Below, piece by piece: positions 1 to 8,365 of a stretch of 64,000 bases of DNA. A program made the position numbers and the translations under genes. Source of the stretch: Pseudoalteromonas sp. CO133X (lineage in GTDB: Bacteria > Pseudomonadota > Gammaproteobacteria > Enterobacterales > Alteromonadaceae); assembly GCA_004208945.1 (NCBI GenBank), contig SGPE01000010.1, forward strand, positions 1 through 64,000. Direction: 5' to 3'. The notes beneath the pieces are model-generated. The model searched no databases, was not told where the DNA came from, and worked only from the letters and a program-made list of their open reading frames with translations. The stretch's first letter is position 1; each line of letters begins with the position of its first letter.

Positions 1-6
1 AAAGAA

Positions 7-82
7 TGGTGGGTCATGATGGACTTGAACCATCGACCAATGGATTAAAAGTCCACTGCTCTACCAACTGAGCTAATGACCC
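7..82 (-). tRNA. tRNA-Lys (anticodon TTT)
   Basis: Read on the minus strand this is a 76-nt cloverleaf beginning GGGTCATTAGCTC and ending in an encoded CCA. The anticodon loop CTTTTAA gives anticodon TTT, and the T arm GGTTCAAGTCC is standard. It lies downstream of cpoB, so it may be cotranscribed with the tol operon or have its own promoter in the 170 bp gap. Confidence 0.97.
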
Positions 83-250
83 GCTCTTTTTGCCGCACTT
101 TGACTGTTGTTACCAATCGCCTGCTGCGGGCGCTTATAATACTTATTTAAATGCTGAGTGCAACAGAAAATATCTCTTTTTTTAAGTTTTTATGTCTAGT
201 TGCCTAATTTTAGACCGCTTATATCAAAAAGCAGTCTAATCAGGTCAAAT

Positions 251-1000
251 CTACATTTGCGACAAACGTTCTGTGGCTAATTTTGCAGCAGTCGTACTTG
301 GGTACTGGTTAATTAAATCATTAAAGGTTTTTAGTGCTTGTTCAGCTAAACCTTGATCTGCTAACAGATTTCCTAATTTTAACATTGCATCAGGACGCTT
401 GTTAGAATTTGGGTATTCATTGACAACCACTTTAAAGTGCTCAGTTGCACCTGTTGGGTTATTTTGAATAGTTAAAAGCTGACCTAACCAGTAGTGTGCG
501 TTTGAAGCATAGACTGAATTAGGGTATGTCGTTAAGAAGTTTTGAAATTCAGGGATCGCTTGTTCATAACGCTTATCTTTCATTATTAGCGCTACAGCAC
601 GCTCATAAGCTTCGTTTTCAGATAAATCTGAACTGATTGCTTGAGAAGCATTAACATCAGTAGATGGAGCTTGAGTCACAGCCGGTTGAGAGTATGCCTG
701 ACTGACACGGTTTTCAATTTCCTGATACAACTCACGCTGACGCTGTAAAACTTTCTCGAGCTTATAGCTTTGCTCTTCTGTAATACCACGTACCTGACTT
801 ACTTCGTCTTGCAAAATATTAAGCTGTTGTTGAAGTTCAGCTTGTAATAAATTGCGAGACTTCATCATATTCTCTAATGCAGATAAACGTTTCTCTATAC
901 TCGATTGCGAGCTTGCAGCTTCTGAAACAGGAGCGGGAGCAGCCCATAACTGAGTGCTCCCGCTTAAGATCATTGCTGCCAAAATAATTTTCGGCTTCAT
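251..1000 (-). CDS. cpoB: Cell division coordinator CpoB (YbgF)
   Basis: Periplasmic partner of the Tol-Pal system that links outer-membrane constriction to peptidoglycan synthesis at the septum. The 249-residue product has a signal peptide ending near AAPA (about residue 22), a coiled coil (about 32-95; trimerisation region in the family) and three C-terminal TPR-like repeats (about 130-249) with YASNAHYWLGQLL and RPDAMLKLGNLLA motifs. Length and order match E. coli CpoB. It is the last gene of the tolQRAB-pal-cpoB operon, 12 bp after pal. An AAAGAGAC ribosome-binding site supports the ATG start. Confidence 0.95.
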   Translation of the reverse strand: MKPKIILAAMILSGSTQLWAAPAPVSEAASSQSSIEKRLSALENMMKSRNLLQAELQQQLNILQDEVSQVRGITEEQSYKLEKVLQRQRELYQEIENRVSQAYSQPAVTQAPSTDVNASQAISSDLSENEAYERAVALIMKDKRYEQAIPEFQNFLTTYPNSVYASNAHYWLGQLLTIQNNPTGATEHFKVVVNEYPNSNKRPDAMLKLGNLLADQGLAEQALKTFNDLINQYPSTTAAKLATERLSQM

Positions 1001-1012
1001 AATGTCTCTTTC

Positions 1013-1555
1013 TTAGTAAACTAATACTGCACGACGGTTCTTAGCGAACGCTTCTTCAGTGCGAGATTTAACCATAGGCTTCTCTTCACCGTAGCTCACT
1101 ACCGACATTTGGCTAGCAGATACACCTAGGCTTTGTAGGTATTTTTCAACTGCTTGGCCACGGTGCTCACCTAGAGCAATATTATATTCTGGTGTACCAC
1201 GCTCATCCGCGTGACCTTCGATTAATACTTTAACAGAAGGGTTTTGTACTAAGAATTCAGCGTGTGCTTGTAAAAGCTCAGCGTATTTGCTTTGGATTTT
1301 TGCGTTATCAAAACCAAAGTAAATGATTTGCTCTTGACGTAAAGCTTCATACTTCTCACGAAGTGCTTCTTCAGCTTGTTGCTCAGGAGTAAGCGTTGCA
1401 ACTTCAACTGTATCATTGTTGGTTGTTTGCTCAACCGCACCTTGGTTAGATTGGTTTGCAGCACCTTCGTCAAGATCAGAAGAAGAGCTACACGCTGCTA
1501 ATGTCATCACTGGCACAGCAATTAGCAGGCCTTTTAGTGTTTTATTAAGTTGCAT
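1013..1555 (-). CDS. pal: Peptidoglycan-associated lipoprotein Pal
   Basis: Outer-membrane lipoprotein that binds peptidoglycan and TolB. The N-terminus has a lipobox (MTLAACSS, lipidated Cys near residue 22), followed by a low-complexity Ser/Asn/Gln linker and an OmpA-like domain (about 72-180) with the signatures IEGHADERGTPEYN and AKNRRAVLVY. The 180-residue length is normal. It lies between tolB (34 bp upstream) and cpoB in the conserved order. Confidence 0.97.
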   Translation of the reverse strand: MQLNKTLKGLLIAVPVMTLAACSSSSDLDEGAANQSNQGAVEQTTNNDTVEVATLTPEQQAEEALREKYEALRQEQIIYFGFDNAKIQSKYAELLQAHAEFLVQNPSVKVLIEGHADERGTPEYNIALGEHRGQAVEKYLQSLGVSASQMSVVSYGEEKPMVKSRTEEAFAKNRRAVLVY

Positions 1556-1589
1556 TGAATTGATTCCTATATTGAGTAAACCAGTAAAA

Positions 1590-2948
1590 TTACTGTAAGT
1601 AAGGCGACCAAGCTGGTGCCTTCACTTGTCCGTCAAGCACAGGTAAACGTGCCTTAAAGCGACCATCCATAGAGACTAAAGCCAGAACCTGCTTATTGTT
1701 ATGTAGCGTACTATAAATAATCATCGAGCCGTTTGGTGCGATACTCGGTGATTCATCCAGACGTGTTCTTGTTAGTACCTGGAACGCACCTGTAGCTAGC
1801 TCTTTCTTAGCAAGATGGTATTGTCCATTAGTACGATTTACCATCACCAGTTCTTTTCCGTCAGGTGAAATCGAACCTGCTAAATTCATATCACCATCAA
1901 ACGTCATTCGTTTAGCCCTGCCTGTTTTTAAATTTAACTTATAAATCTGAGCATTACCACCCCTTTCAGACGTAAAGACAATATCTTGTCCATTTGGGAA
2001 CCAAGATGGCTCAGTATCTATACTACGATGGTTTGTTAAACGTCTTTCTTGGCGAGTTGCTAAGTCAAGTAAATAGACTTCTGTGGCACCTGTGCGGTCT
2101 TTAGAAAGCACTAATAATAGCTTTTTACCGTCAGGCGAAAATTGAGGTGCACCGTTAATACCTTGGTGGCTTGTAACTAACTCTCGCTTACCTGAATATA
2201 AGTCTTGAATATAAATTTGGCTTTGGCGGTTTTCAAATGTTACATAAGCAAGCTTAGTTCCATCTGGTGACCATGCTGGCGACATTAATGGTTCTTTAGA
2301 ACGTAGTAATACTTGTTCATTAAAACCGTCGTAGTCTGCAACAACTAATTGATATGGTTTTGCATCATCCTCGCGAACGATAACATAGGCAATTTTAGTT
2401 AAAAACGCACCTTTTTCGCCTGTGAGTGCTTCATAAACGACATCACTGATACGATGTGCATAACGGCGAAAACCACTTTCAGAAATAACACTCTCACGGG
2501 CATCTAAAACATGATCTTGGCTTTGCATTAACTTGCCGTTAGCCATCATTTTTGTTTGACCGCCAGTAATTTGGCCGCGAATTACATCAATTAATTCATA
2601 CTTTACTAAGTAACGTCCACCCGGTTGCTGCTCTACTTGACCAACCAGTACGGCTTCAACGCCTTTATTTACCCATGCGCCATAATCTACATCAGCATCT
2701 TTACCAGGTAACTGTGGCATGGTTGATACATCAATAGGTTTAAATTTGCCGCTGCGCATTAAATCCGCAGAAATAACAGCGCTTAATTTTTCAGGGATAG
2801 GACCTACACCTTGATATTTGAATGGTACGACTGCAATTGGACGCGCGCCGTCAATACCTTCAGTAATCACTATTTCAAGTGCAGCACTGGCAATGCCATG
2901 AAAGCCCAGTAATACAATAAAACATACAGTTTTTATCTGGTTAAACAT
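1590..2948 (-). CDS. tolB: Tol-Pal system protein TolB
   Basis: Periplasmic component that shuttles between TolA and Pal. The 452-residue product has a signal peptide (to about residue 22), an N-terminal alpha/beta domain (about 25-165) and a six-bladed beta-propeller made of repeated [17 protein letters not shown] and EPSWFPNG blades (about 200-450). Typical length. It lies between tolA and pal; the intergenic gap after tolA is only 9 bp, which implies cotranscription. Confidence 0.97.
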   Translation of the reverse strand: MFNQIKTVCFIVLLGFHGIASAALEIVITEGIDGARPIAVVPFKYQGVGPIPEKLSAVISADLMRSGKFKPIDVSTMPQLPGKDADVDYGAWVNKGVEAVLVGQVEQQPGGRYLVKYELIDVIRGQITGGQTKMMANGKLMQSQDHVLDARESVISESGFRRYAHRISDVVYEALTGEKGAFLTKIAYVIVREDDAKPYQLVVADYDGFNEQVLLRSKEPLMSPAWSPDGTKLAYVTFENRQSQIYIQDLYSGKRELVTSHQGINGAPQFSPDGKKLLLVLSKDRTGATEVYLLDLATRQERRLTNHRSIDTEPSWFPNGQDIVFTSERGGNAQIYKLNLKTGRAKRMTFDGDMNLAGSISPDGKELVMVNRTNGQYHLAKKELATGAFQVLTRTRLDESPSIAPNGSMIIYSTLHNNKQVLALVSMDGRFKARLPVLDGQVKAPAWSPYLQ

Positions 2949-2957
2949 ATCATTCCT

Positions 2958-3908
2958 TTAGAATTCAGGCTTAATTGTTAAGTTAATATTTTTCAGTTGC
3001 TCAAACACATCTTTATCTGGTGAAACTGGTAATGTATCAGCCATACGTACAGCACGTAACGCGGCCTCACATACCAACTTATCGCCACCAAGAGACGTAA
3101 CTTGTGTTACAAGCCCATTAAAGCCAAGTCGAATATTAACGCGACATTGCTTATTCTTCATCTTTTCATCGATAAGTAAAGTTTGCTGAATACGCGCCAT
3201 AATCAACGCTTTGTATTTATCAACTTCACTAACAACTTGTTGCTGACGAATTTTATTTCGTGCAGCTTGCTCTGCGGCTAACTGCTCTTGAAGCATTTGC
3301 TCTTGCAGTGCTTGCTGACGTTTACGCTCGGCTTCAGCTTCTTTACGTTTACGCTCAGCTTCTGCTTCTGCCGCTTTACGTTTACGCTCTTCTTCCGCTT
3401 TTTTCAGCGCTTCTTCTTCAGCTTTACGCTTGTCTGCAGCTGCTTTTGCTGCGGCTTCGGCTTCTTGCTTTTGCTTTTCAGCTTGCTTAGCTTTCGCTCG
3501 CTCTTTTTCTTGAATTTCGCGCGCTTTTTTAGCTTGTGCTTCGGCCTCTGCTTTTTCCTTTTCTTTCGCACGGCGTTGCTGTTCTAGCTTTTTAAGACGA
3601 CGGTCTTCAGCCTCTCGTTGTTTTCGAGCATCATTAGCACGACGCTCAAGATCGCGAAGTCGTTTTGCTTCCGCTTGCTTTTTGGCTTCTTCTTGCTTTT
3701 TAAGCTCGGCAATCTTTTGTTCAACCTTTTGTTGATCAACAGTCACCGCCGACACTGCTTTTTCTGGTTCAGGCAAAGCTGTGTTCAGTGTCACTTCCAT
3801 CACCTTAGGTGCTGGCATGTGGAAATTAGCTGACGCAACTAAAAAAACGATAATAGCAAGGTGCAAAAGAAGTGATTTAATTACTGATGCACGCATACTA
3901 ACCCTCAA
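2958..3908 (-). CDS. tolA: Cell envelope integrity protein TolA
   Basis: Inner-membrane protein that spans the periplasm and transmits TolQR energy to TolB/Pal. One N-terminal transmembrane helix (about 9-27) precedes a long Ala/Lys/Glu/Arg-rich helix (about 60-225, repeated KAEAEAQAKKA-like segments) and a small C-terminal domain (about 226-316) with the two Cys of domain III (NKQCRVNI and KLVCEAAL). The start overlaps the tolR end by 11 bp, a sign of translational coupling. The repetitive coding gives long spurious reading frames on the opposite strand. Confidence 0.95.
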   Translation of the reverse strand: MRVSMRASVIKSLLLHLAIIVFLVASANFHMPAPKVMEVTLNTALPEPEKAVSAVTVDQQKVEQKIAELKKQEEAKKQAEAKRLRDLERRANDARKQREAEDRRLKKLEQQRRAKEKEKAEAEAQAKKAREIQEKERAKAKQAEKQKQEAEAAAKAAADKRKAEEEALKKAEEERKRKAAEAEAERKRKEAEAERKRQQALQEQMLQEQLAAEQAARNKIRQQQVVSEVDKYKALIMARIQQTLLIDEKMKNKQCRVNIRLGFNGLVTQVTSLGGDKLVCEAALRAVRMADTLPVSPDKDVFEQLKNINLTIKPEF

Positions 3909-4323
3909 ACGATTCAGTCATTAAACCCACTGACGGCACACCGGCGTTTTTCAAAAAGTCCATAAGCAGCAATACTTCTTGGTAAGAAACACGGCCTGAA
4001 CCTTTTATCATCACTGGCGTATCAGGATTTTTTTGCAGTTGTAATTTAATTACTGCTGCAACATCCAACGCTTCCATAGGAGCTTCTGGATCTGTGCCGA
4101 TACTTACATAATACTTACCTTCAGCGTCAATTGACGCAATGATAGGCGGAGTGTCTTTTGTATCAACAAGATCAGACTCTTCCATTTTCGGCAAATCAAC
4201 TTTCACGCCATGAGTAATAAGCGGCGCAGTTGCCATGAATATAATAAGCAGTACTAACATCACGTCAATGTAAGGTACTACGTTTATCTCACCTACTGGG
4301 CGACGTTTTTTACGCTGATACAT
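3898..4323 (-). CDS. tolR: Tol-Pal system protein TolR (ExbD family)
   Basis: Part of the TolQR proton-driven motor in the inner membrane. The 141-residue product has a short cytoplasmic N-terminus, one transmembrane helix (about 15-38) containing the conserved motor Asp in the YIDVMLVLL motif, and a periplasmic ExbD/TolR domain. It overlaps tolQ by 14 bp and tolA by 11 bp. Confidence 0.96.
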   Translation of the reverse strand: MYQRKKRRPVGEINVVPYIDVMLVLLIIFMATAPLITHGVKVDLPKMEESDLVDTKDTPPIIASIDAEGKYYVSIGTDPEAPMEALDVAAVIKLQLQKNPDTPVMIKGSGRVSYQEVLLLMDFLKNAGVPSVGLMTESFEG

Positions 4324-5014
4324 TCGCTTTAGCCTCTATTTGCGCAGCTGCTTGGCGGTGTAAAATATTGGCAAACTCTTCCATGAAGTTAATGTAATTA
4401 CCCTCAAGCTTTTCAACTTTATTTGCAAAACGGTTATAAGCGATAACCGCTGGGATTGCCGCAAATAAACCCATTGCCGTTGCAATCAGTGCTTCTGCGA
4501 TACCAGGTGCAACCATTTGTAACGTAGCTTGCTTAACTTCGCCTAATGCAATAAATGCATTCATAATACCCCATACAGTACCAAACAGACCAATGTATGG
4601 ACTAATAGAACCCACCGTTGCTAAAAACGATAGGCTTGATTCTAATTTTTCTATTTCACGAGATAAAGCGACACGCATAGAACGATGCGTACCTTCCATA
4701 ACGATGCCAGCACTTTGGAATGTTGTTTTTTTATGGCGTGCAAATTCTTTAAAGCCAGCAACAAATAATGATTCAACGCCGGTTGTGCCGCCTGGTCTTG
4801 CTGAAACTTCGTTATATAGTTTACTTAAGTCAACGCCAGACCAAAATTTTTGCTCAAAACGCTTAGCACCATTTTGTGCATCAGAAATCGCTTTTTTACG
4901 TTGAAAAATAATTGCCCATGACATGACCGACATACCGACTAATGCCAACATAACTAATTGGACAAGTACACTGGCTTCTAGAATAAGATCTAAAAAATTA
5001 AGCCCTGATCCCAC
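4310..5014 (-). CDS. tolQ: Tol-Pal system protein TolQ (ExbB/MotA family)
   Basis: Inner-membrane channel subunit of the TolQR motor. The 234-residue product has three transmembrane segments (about 12-37, 130-155, 170-195) and the family motif [15 protein letters not shown]. The start is GTG with an AGGAG site 6-7 bp upstream. In most gammaproteobacteria ybgC (acyl-CoA thioesterase) precedes tolQ. Here tolQ is the first gene of the operon and no ybgC can be found in the 1 kb upstream. Confidence 0.96.
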   Translation of the reverse strand: MGSGLNFLDLILEASVLVQLVMLALVGMSVMSWAIIFQRKKAISDAQNGAKRFEQKFWSGVDLSKLYNEVSARPGGTTGVESLFVAGFKEFARHKKTTFQSAGIVMEGTHRSMRVALSREIEKLESSLSFLATVGSISPYIGLFGTVWGIMNAFIALGEVKQATLQMVAPGIAEALIATAMGLFAAIPAVIAYNRFANKVEKLEGNYINFMEEFANILHRQAAAQIEAKANVSA

Positions 5015-5589
5015 GTTAAACTCCTAAAATAGATTTCTATATAATTTGTTATACTTATTACACTTGTGTTAGTTGACCATCATAATGGTCAAAAGTTACA
5101 TCTAGTGTATCTAGTCAGTTATGAACTGACAACGCCCTTGCTGTGAAATAGCTACAAATAACGGTGAAAAGCAAATGCTTTAGTTATTTTTTAACCATTT
5201 TGTTCACGACTCCAAAAGCAGGGCTTCCCTTTTAAAACTAAAATGCATCTACACGGTGCTTAAAAATATAGCTAAACTTGGTAAAACACGGCGTTTATTC
5301 ACATAATGCGCATAAACACCCAAAACACTATTCACCAAGCTAGCACAGAATACTTAAACTAATCCTGAACAAAATGAGCGTTAATTATAAAAATCTTTTT
5401 ATTCATAAACTTACAAAACCAACAATGAACAAGCGAACAAAAAGAAAACAATAGAAAATAATGCTGCTATTAGTTTTTTTTATCTGAAAATAAAATTTTT
5501 CTAGTTTGAAGAAAAACTCACTGTTACGTATTATACCCACATACCGAGCTAACAACCTTTGAAAGCTTCTTTCATTAAGCTCCGTTTTT
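5015..5589. other. AT-rich intergenic stretch, no gene recognised
   Basis: Upstream of tolQ, this stretch holds the presumed tol promoter and no convincing gene. A 63-codon frame on the minus strand (5403-5594) has low-complexity, Phe-rich translation and no clear ribosome-binding site. No remnant of ybgC is visible. Confidence 0.5.
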
Positions 5590-5599
5590 TGCAATATGA

Positions 5600-5720
5600 T
5601 TATTTCGTATTGCCTAGTTAGCTTAACTTGGATAAAACCTTTTTAAGCTGGCTGTAGTTCCCTGAATTACTTCCTTCAACTTGTTGTTTGCCCGCATCAT
5701 TATGCGGGCTTTTTTTTGCC
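5600..5720 (+). ncRNA. Possible small RNA ending in a strong terminator
   Basis: A plus-strand Rho-independent terminator (stem GCCCGCAT/ATGCGGGC at 5690-5709, then eight T) stands alone in a gap where both neighbouring operons run on the minus strand, so it ends no visible gene. About 100 bp of non-coding sequence precede it. This arrangement suggests a small RNA, with its start somewhere around 5590-5620. The promoter is not clear and no known family is recognised. Confidence 0.35.
5690..5717 (+). terminator. Orphan Rho-independent terminator
   Basis: Eight-base-pair GC-rich stem GCCCGCAT / ATGCGGGC with a CATT loop, followed directly by eight T. It points rightwards with no annotated gene upstream on that strand. 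Confidence 0.8.
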
Positions 5721-5843
5721 TACACAAAACGAAAAGACATTACCGAAAATTAGCTTAACTGTATGTGAATTAAATAGCAGGAAGGTATGATGCTTGTTAG
5801 ATTCTCCATCTAAAATAATTTGCGTTAGCAATATAGAGGGCTA

Positions 5844-6005
5844 ATACCAATTCGCTTAATTAAGTGGTCTATTTTGAGGCAATAAAACCTCGTTGATCGC
5901 AAGGCAAAAATTTCGTTCTTTAGTTGTTCTAAATTAGAAATTTTTAACGCCGGTAGCGACAGGTTTAATCCCTCAAAATGATTAAGTATTATTGCGGATT
6001 GGTAT
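5844..6005. repeat. MITE-like palindromic repeat of about 160 bp
   Basis: The left end ATACCAATTCGCTTAAT and the right end ATTGCGGATTGGTAT are imperfect inverted repeats, both flanked by TA. The interior has further inverted parts (TTGAGGCAATAAAACCTC, CCTCAAAATG) but no reading frame. From memory, sequences with ATACCAATcCGC ends recur in Pseudoalteromonas and related genomes as non-autonomous elements. It sits between ruvB and the tol operon. Confidence 0.65.
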
Positions 6006-6043
6006 AATGTTCACTGCCCCTTTTAGATTTGTTTCAAGATTAA

Positions 6044-6068
6044 AAAACCCCGCATATGCGAGGCTGAG
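6044..6068 (-). terminator. Terminator of ruvCAB
   Basis: Read on the minus strand, the stem CCTCGCAT/ATGCGGGG is followed by TTTTTT, a few bases after the ruvB stop codon. Confidence 0.8.
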
Positions 6069-6071
6069 TTT

Positions 6072-7076
6072 TTATTTGTCTGGGGTCAGTCCAAAATGAA
6101 GATAGGCTATATCGGACACCAATCTTCCACGAGGAGTACGTTGTATAAAACCTTGCTGAATTAGAAACGGCTCAATCACATCTTCTATGGTTTCTTTTTC
6201 TTCGCCAATGGCCGCCGCTAAATTATCAAGCCCAACTGGGCCACCCATAAATTTTTCGATAATAGCAAGCAAGTATTTACGGTCCATATAATCAAACCCG
6301 CTTTTATCTACATCAATCATATCGAGCGCTTGTTCTGCCACATTGGCGTTAACCTTGCCGTCAGATTTCACTTGAGTGTAATCTCGTACACGACGTAACA
6401 ACCTATTTGCAATACGTGGTGTACCACGTGAACGTTTAGCGATTTCAGCTGCGCCTTCATCGCACATGGTTAAATCTAAAAATTGTGCTGAACGCGCTAC
6501 AATTTTTGATAAATCTTCAACTGAATAAAACTCTAAACGCTGCACAATACCGAAACGGTCTCGAAGTGGTGACGTTAAAGACCCTGCACGTGTTGTTGCA
6601 CCAATTAAAGTAAATGGCGGCAAGTCGAGTTTGATTGAACGTGCTGCTGGACCTTCCCCAATCATAATATCGAGTTGATAATCTTCCATCGCAGGATAAA
6701 GGATTTCTTCGACTTGTGGGCTTAAACGATGTATTTCGTCAATAAAGAGTACGTCACCTTCTTCAAGGTTCGTTAACAATGCAGCTAAATCACCTGCTTT
6801 TTCAAGCACAGGACCAGAAGTCGTTTTAATATTAACGTTCAATTCGTTGGCAACAATATTTGCAAGTGTGGTTTTACCAAGACCTGGCGGGCCAAAAATC
6901 AATAAATGATCGAGCGCTTCACCACGATGACGAGCAGCTTCGATGAAAATTTCCATTTGTTGCTTAACATGTGGCTGACCTGTGTAATCGTTTAATAGTT
7001 TTGGTCGTATGGCTCGATCAACACTGTCTTCATTACTTTGCTCACTGGCATCTATTAAGCGATCTGCTTCAATCAT
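6072..7076 (-). CDS. ruvB: Holliday junction helicase RuvB
   Basis: AAA+ motor that drives branch migration with RuvA. The 334-residue product has Walker A GPPGLGKT (about 60), Walker [10 protein letters not shown] (about 110), sensor 1 [18 protein letters not shown] (about 160) and a C-terminal winged helix ending [14 protein letters not shown]. Standard length. It lies 7 bp after ruvA in a ruvC-ruvA-ruvB operon. Confidence 0.98.
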   Translation of the reverse strand: MIEADRLIDASEQSNEDSVDRAIRPKLLNDYTGQPHVKQQMEIFIEAARHRGEALDHLLIFGPPGLGKTTLANIVANELNVNIKTTSGPVLEKAGDLAALLTNLEEGDVLFIDEIHRLSPQVEEILYPAMEDYQLDIMIGEGPAARSIKLDLPPFTLIGATTRAGSLTSPLRDRFGIVQRLEFYSVEDLSKIVARSAQFLDLTMCDEGAAEIAKRSRGTPRIANRLLRRVRDYTQVKSDGKVNANVAEQALDMIDVDKSGFDYMDRKYLLAIIEKFMGGPVGLDNLAAAIGEEKETIEDVIEPFLIQQGFIQRTPRGRLVSDIAYLHFGLTPDK

Positions 7077-7083
7077 GGTTTAC

Positions 7084-7704
7084 TCACAACATCGATTTTA
7101 GAGCTTCTTTTATAAGAACCTCAGTCGTCATATCTGGTTTATTTACCGCTTTTACTGCTTTTTGCGCTTGTGGCAGTTTATAACCAAGGGCAATAAGTGC
7201 TGACACAGCATCATCTGCTGCGTTGTTGGCTACAAGCGTATCATTACTTGTAGGCTCAATAATGGCATTATCGCTAAATGGCGTGAATAAGTCATTACCC
7301 CAATCTTTTAGCCTATCTTTCATTTCAAGCACTAAACGCTCTGCTGTTTTTTTACCCACACCAGGGAGTTTAACAAGCGTTGTTGCATCTTCGTTATTTA
7401 CACATGTCACAAACTGCTGTGCAGACATACCCGACAAAATAGCAAGACCCAACTTTGGACCCACACCATTGGCTTTTAGAAGCTCTCGAAATAACGCACG
7501 CTCTGTTTTGTTATTGAAACCAAATAACAACTGCGCATCTTCACGCACCACAAAGTGAGTGTATATAATAGCTTGCTCACCAACCGCAGGGAGGTCATAA
7601 AAGCAGGTCATCGGCATCTGTACTTCGTAACCTACGCCGCTTACTTCAATTAAAATTTCAGGCGGCTGCTTTTCAACTAGCAAACCATTCAATCGGCCTA
7701 TCAT
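7084..7704 (-). CDS. ruvA: Holliday junction DNA-binding subunit RuvA
   Basis: Tetrameric junction-binding protein that targets RuvB. The 206-residue product has the OB-fold N-terminal domain, two helix-hairpin-helix motifs ([11 protein letters not shown] at about 75 and [16 protein letters not shown] at about 110) and domain III (about 160-206), joined by a longer-than-usual acidic/Asn linker. The start codon is 1 bp from the ruvC stop. Confidence 0.98.
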   Translation of the reverse strand: MIGRLNGLLVEKQPPEILIEVSGVGYEVQMPMTCFYDLPAVGEQAIIYTHFVVREDAQLLFGFNNKTERALFRELLKANGVGPKLGLAILSGMSAQQFVTCVNNEDATTLVKLPGVGKKTAERLVLEMKDRLKDWGNDLFTPFSDNAIIEPTSNDTLVANNAADDAVSALIALGYKLPQAQKAVKAVNKPDMTTEVLIKEALKSML

Positions 7705-7705
7705 A

Positions 7706-8230
7706 TTACTTCCTTAATCGTCCTCTTACGGTCTTGCTCGCACTGCCCGCAAGTTTTATTAAATTTTGTTCTGAGTGAGCATGACAAATAGCAATAGCCA
7801 ATGCATCAGCCGCATCGGCTTGTGGTGTGCCTGGTAATTTTAAAATATTTTTAACCATGTGCTGTACTTGTGATTTGTCGGCACCACCATTGCCAACCAC
7901 CGCTTGCTTTATTTGTCGTGCCGAATATTCAAATACAGGAAGTTCAGCCATAGATGCACCAACAATAGCCGCACCACGAGCTTGGCCTAATTTAAGAGCT
8001 GAATCTGGATTGTGAGCCATAAATACTTTTTCGATAGCAAAACTATCGGGCGAAAATTGCTCAACTAACTGACTGATCCCTTGATAAATCATTTTTAATC
8101 GCACAGGAAAATCATGTTCAGCTAGCTTAATACAACCACTCCCTAAATAAGTAAATTTAGCGCCTTGGTGTGCTATTACGCCATAACCTGTTAAACGTGA
8201 ACCAGGATCAATTCCTAAAATAATTGCCAA
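7706..8230 (-). CDS. ruvC: Crossover junction endodeoxyribonuclease RuvC
   Basis: Holliday junction resolvase. The 174-residue RNase H-fold protein carries the expected acidic residues: Asp in [13 protein letters not shown] (about 7), Glu in [12 protein letters not shown] (about 68), and the C-terminal pair in [15 protein letters not shown] (about 139-142). First gene of ruvCAB. A LexA-like site lies about 50 bp upstream, so in this organism ruvC is probably SOS-induced with ruvAB, unlike in E. coli where only ruvAB carries the LexA boxes. Confidence 0.98.
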   Translation of the reverse strand: MAIILGIDPGSRLTGYGVIAHQGAKFTYLGSGCIKLAEHDFPVRLKMIYQGISQLVEQFSPDSFAIEKVFMAHNPDSALKLGQARGAAIVGASMAELPVFEYSARQIKQAVVGNGGADKSQVQHMVKNILKLPGTPQADAADALAIAICHAHSEQNLIKLAGSASKTVRGRLRK

Positions 8231-8280
8231 CTAACTGACCCATTTATTTTCTTTATTCAATAGCCTTAATAATGCCAGAG

Positions 8281-8300
8281 CACTGTATAAATTACCAGTA
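8281..8300 (-). promoter_or_regulatory. LexA (SOS) box upstream of ruvCAB
   Basis: CTG-TATAAATTAC-CAG fits the CTG-N10-CAG LexA consensus, with matching outer bases (ACTGT...CCAGT). It lies 51-70 bp upstream of the ruvC start. Confidence 0.7.
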
Positions 8301-8314
8301 ACCAATTGCAAAAC

Positions 8315-8340
8315 ATAAAAAAGCCCGTATACACGGGCAT
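8315..8340 (-). terminator. Terminator after the ABC permease gene
   Basis: Stem GCCCGT/ACGGGC (8323-8338) followed on the minus strand by six T, 26 bp after the permease stop codon. It insulates ruvCAB from the ABC exporter genes. Confidence 0.8.
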
Positions 8341-8365
8341 TTTATAAACATTATTGGGCTTTATA

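Noticed and set aside
3260..3587. Plus-strand frames of 76 and 99 codons
   Set aside because: Shadows of the Ala/Lys/Glu-rich tolA helix; their Leu/Phe-rich translation is just its complement.
5403..5594. 63-codon minus-strand frame upstream of tolQ, tested as a ybgC remnant
   Set aside because: No thioesterase motif, no ribosome-binding site, low-complexity Phe/Ile-rich translation.
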